A stretch of DNA of 50,894 bases from Acidimicrobiales bacterium (GTDB lineage: Bacteria > Actinomycetota > Acidimicrobiia > Acidimicrobiales > UBA8190): positions 1 through 50,894 of the forward strand of contig DATKSK010000016.1 of NCBI GenBank assembly GCA_035531755.1, written 5' to 3'. The notes under the pieces were generated by a model. It saw only the letters and a list, made by a program, of their open reading frames with translations. It was not told the DNA's origin and ran no database searches. The translations under genes were made by a program, and so were the position numbers. This document shows, piece by piece, positions 49,477 to 50,894 of this stretch. The first letter of the stretch is position 1. Every line of letters begins with the position of its first letter.

Positions 49477-50543
49477 CCGGCGACGCCGGGCCCGGCTACG
49501 GGCACGGGGACAGGGTCGCCGTCACGGGAGCGAGCGGGTTCATCGGCTCGGCCGTCACCCGGGCGCTGCTCGCCCGCGGGGCGTCGGTCCGGGGGCTCGT
49601 GGAGCCCGGGGCCGACCTGGCCAACCTGGCCGACGTCGACGTCGAGCGGGTCGACGTCGACGTGCGCGACGCCGAGGGGGTCCGGCGGGCGCTGCGGGAC
49701 TGCCGGGCGGTGCTCCACGTCGCCGCCCTGTACCGCTTCTGGGCGCGCGACCCCCGGCAGTTCTACGACGTCAACGTGGGCGGGACGCTGAACGTCATGG
49801 AGGCGGCGCGCGCTGCGGGCGTCGAGCGCATGGTCTACACGAGCACCGTCGGGACCCTCGGCCTCGACGCCGCCCGCCGGGGGGTGGCGGCCGACGAGCA
49901 CAGCTTCCCCGACGTGAGCCACCTGTTCGGCTCCTACAAGCGCTCCAAGTACGTCGCCGAGCACGAGGTGCTGCGGGCGGCCGCGCAAGGGCTGCCCGTG
50001 AGCATCGTCATGCCGACGTTCCCCCTGGGGCCGCGCGACCGGGTGCCCACACCCACCGGGCGCCTGGTGCTCGACTACCTGAACGGGCGTGTGCCGGGTT
50101 ACGTCGACACCACCTTGAACGTGGCGCACGTCGACGACGTCGCCGCCGGCCACGTGCTCGCCCTCGAGCGCGGGGAGACCGGGCGCAGCTACATCCTCGG
50201 CGGTGAGAACTACTCGCTGCAGGGCCTGCTGGGGGTGCTGGCGGCGGCGACCGGCCTACCCGAGGCGAGGCTGCGCGTGCCCCGTGCCGTCTCGCTCGGC
50301 GTGGCGCACGTCTCCGAGTTCGTCGAGGGGCGGCTGCTGCGCCGCCACCCGTCGGTCCCGCTCGAGGCCGCCCGCATGTCGACGACCCACATGGCCTTCG
50401 ACGACTCCCGGGCCCGCAAGGAGCTCGGGTACTCGCCGCGGCCGGCATCCGAGGCCATCGAGAGCTCGGCCCGGTGGTTCGTGGACAACGGCTACGTCAC
50501 CGCCGGCCGGCAGGCGAAGATCACGTGGGGCGCCCCGTCCTGA
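49473..50543 (+). CDS. hpnA: HpnA-type NAD-dependent epimerase/dehydratase
   Basis: 356 residues from TTG 49473, overlapping the upstream stop as TTGA; no ATG or GTG is available before the fold begins. The Rossmann motif VTGASGFIGSAVTRALL, the catalytic YKRSK (with a Thr/Ser before it in YTSTVGTL), PRDRVPTPTGRLVLDYLNGRVPGY and LNVAHVDDVAAGHVLALERG match the hopanoid-associated sugar epimerase family. It would act on the ribosyl/sugar part of hopanoid side chains. Squalene-hopene cyclase is not in this window. Confidence 0.8.
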   Translation: MTGDAGPGYGHGDRVAVTGASGFIGSAVTRALLARGASVRGLVEPGADLANLADVDVERVDVDVRDAEGVRRALRDCRAVLHVAALYRFWARDPRQFYDVNVGGTLNVMEAARAAGVERMVYTSTVGTLGLDAARRGVAADEHSFPDVSHLFGSYKRSKYVAEHEVLRAAAQGLPVSIVMPTFPLGPRDRVPTPTGRLVLDYLNGRVPGYVDTTLNVAHVDDVAAGHVLALERGETGRSYILGGENYSLQGLLGVLAAATGLPEARLRVPRAVSLGVAHVSEFVEGRLLRRHPSVPLEAARMSTTHMAFDDSRARKELGYSPRPASEAIESSARWFVDNGYVTAGRQAKITWGAPS

Positions 50544-50568
50544 GTGGTCGGCCCTGAGTGGTCGGCCC
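50541..50568 (+). repeat. 14-bp tandem duplication spanning the hpnA stop codon
   Basis: tgagtggtcggccc occurs at 50541-50554 and 50555-50568. The first copy begins with the hpnA stop codon TGA. Confidence 0.85.
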
Positions 50569-50575
50569 TGGCCAC
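50558..50575 (+). terminator. Hairpin after hpnA
   Basis: GTGGTC (50558-50563) pairs with GGCCAC (50570-50575, one G-T pair) around a 6-base loop, 14 bases past the stop. It lacks a U-tract. Confidence 0.35.
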
Positions 50576-50701
50576 CCGGTCCCCGCATGCGTCCGGAGGC
50601 TCGTCGATACCTTCAGACAACCCCGTGACGCGCCGATACCCAGAAGGGGTGGACGCCATCCCCGCACGGTCCGGGTCGGGCACCCAGCAGCGGGAGACGC
50701 G

Positions 50702-50894
50702 ATGACAGAGCCTCGACGCACGGTGGACATCGCGACCGCAGCAGCGATGGTGCGCCGACTGCAGGCCGTGGGGCTCGGACTGCGGCACGTTCGTGCCGAG
50801 GTTCTCGGTACACGTACCCGGCGCCGGGTGGCGGCCGCGATCGACGACGTCGACCACTCCCTCAGGATGCTCCGCCTCGACGCCCTCGGTTTCG
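50702..50894 (+). CDS. Start of an unknown protein, cut by the window edge
   Basis: ATG 50702 follows GGGAG at 5 bases and opens a frame without a stop to the window end (64 residues). The protein begins MTEPRRTVDIATAAAMVRRLQ and then has an Arg/Leu-rich helical pattern (LRHVRAEVLGTRTRRRVAAAIDDVDHSLRMLRLDALGF). No domain is recognised. The ribosome-binding site and codon pattern support a real gene. Confidence 0.5.
   Translation, partial: MTEPRRTVDIATAAAMVRRLQAVGLGLRHVRAEVLGTRTRRRVAAAIDDVDHSLRMLRLDALGF

Noticed and set aside
1-50894. tRNA, rRNA, insertion sequence, prophage or attachment site
   Set aside because: I saw no tRNA-like cloverleaf, rRNA block, transposase or integrase. A tRNAscan and homology search would be decisive, but none could be run.

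Overview
The window is about 51 kb of very GC-rich chromosomal DNA from an actinobacterium. Supporting signs are many GTG and some TTG starts, an MshA-type mycothiol glycosyltransferase, nickel superoxide dismutase with its own protease, an RsiG-type c-di-GMP-responsive anti-sigma factor, and a rex-hemA-hemC-hemD-hemB-hemL order. The 42-residue GYW..ASDGG..FGDA repeat in two secreted proteins, as I recall it, is frequent in Acidimicrobiia. That class assignment is an inference and was not tested. I found no insertion sequence, prophage, CRISPR array, tRNA or rRNA. The window reads as core chromosome.

Layout from left to right. A truncated membrane-anchored protein ends at 289. On the minus strand, 4432 to 314 is one tight operon: an ECF sigma factor, an 83-residue possible anti-sigma protein, and three pilin-like proteins (one carrying a fibronectin III domain). 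A stand-alone EAL-domain c-di-GMP phosphodiesterase lies at 4510-5508. The complete 14-gene respiratory complex I operon, nuoA to nuoN, runs from 21624 down to 5665, mostly with start and stop codons overlapping. Divergent from nuoA is a geranylgeranyl-reductase-family flavoprotein that probably acts on the menaquinone side chain.

The stretch 23122-28946 (minus) encodes envelope proteins: a single-pass membrane protein with a repetitive cytoplasmic linker, a secreted beta-propeller protein with GYW repeats, and a GT-C membrane glycosyltransferase. From 36157 down to 29097 lies rex followed by the C5 heme pathway: hemA, hemC, a cobA-hemD fusion, hemB and hemL. Further right on the minus strand are an acyl-CoA synthetase coupled to a SAM-hydrolase-family gene, a small helix-turn-helix protein next to proC, a YbjN-domain protein next to mshA, an XRE regulator next to rsiG, and sodX. 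sodX diverges from sodN. A DksA-like zinc-finger gene diverges from a cysteine-desulfurase-family gene. A secreted CAP-domain/GYW-repeat protein follows. The right end carries a class III aminotransferase coupled to an HpnA-type epimerase (hopanoid side-chain chemistry) and the start of an unknown gene.

Functional themes. Complex I, menaquinone modification, the redox sensor Rex and heme synthesis form a respiratory block. The sigma/pilin operon, the EAL protein and RsiG suggest c-di-GMP-linked control of surface structures. Mycothiol, Ni-SOD and hopanoid genes suggest stress and membrane protection. At several genes a TAnnnT box, most often TACGAT, stands 6-8 bases before an ATG or GTG with no ribosome-binding site, which points to widespread leaderless transcription. 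All four convergent gene junctions hold a short GC-rich hairpin without a U-tract.
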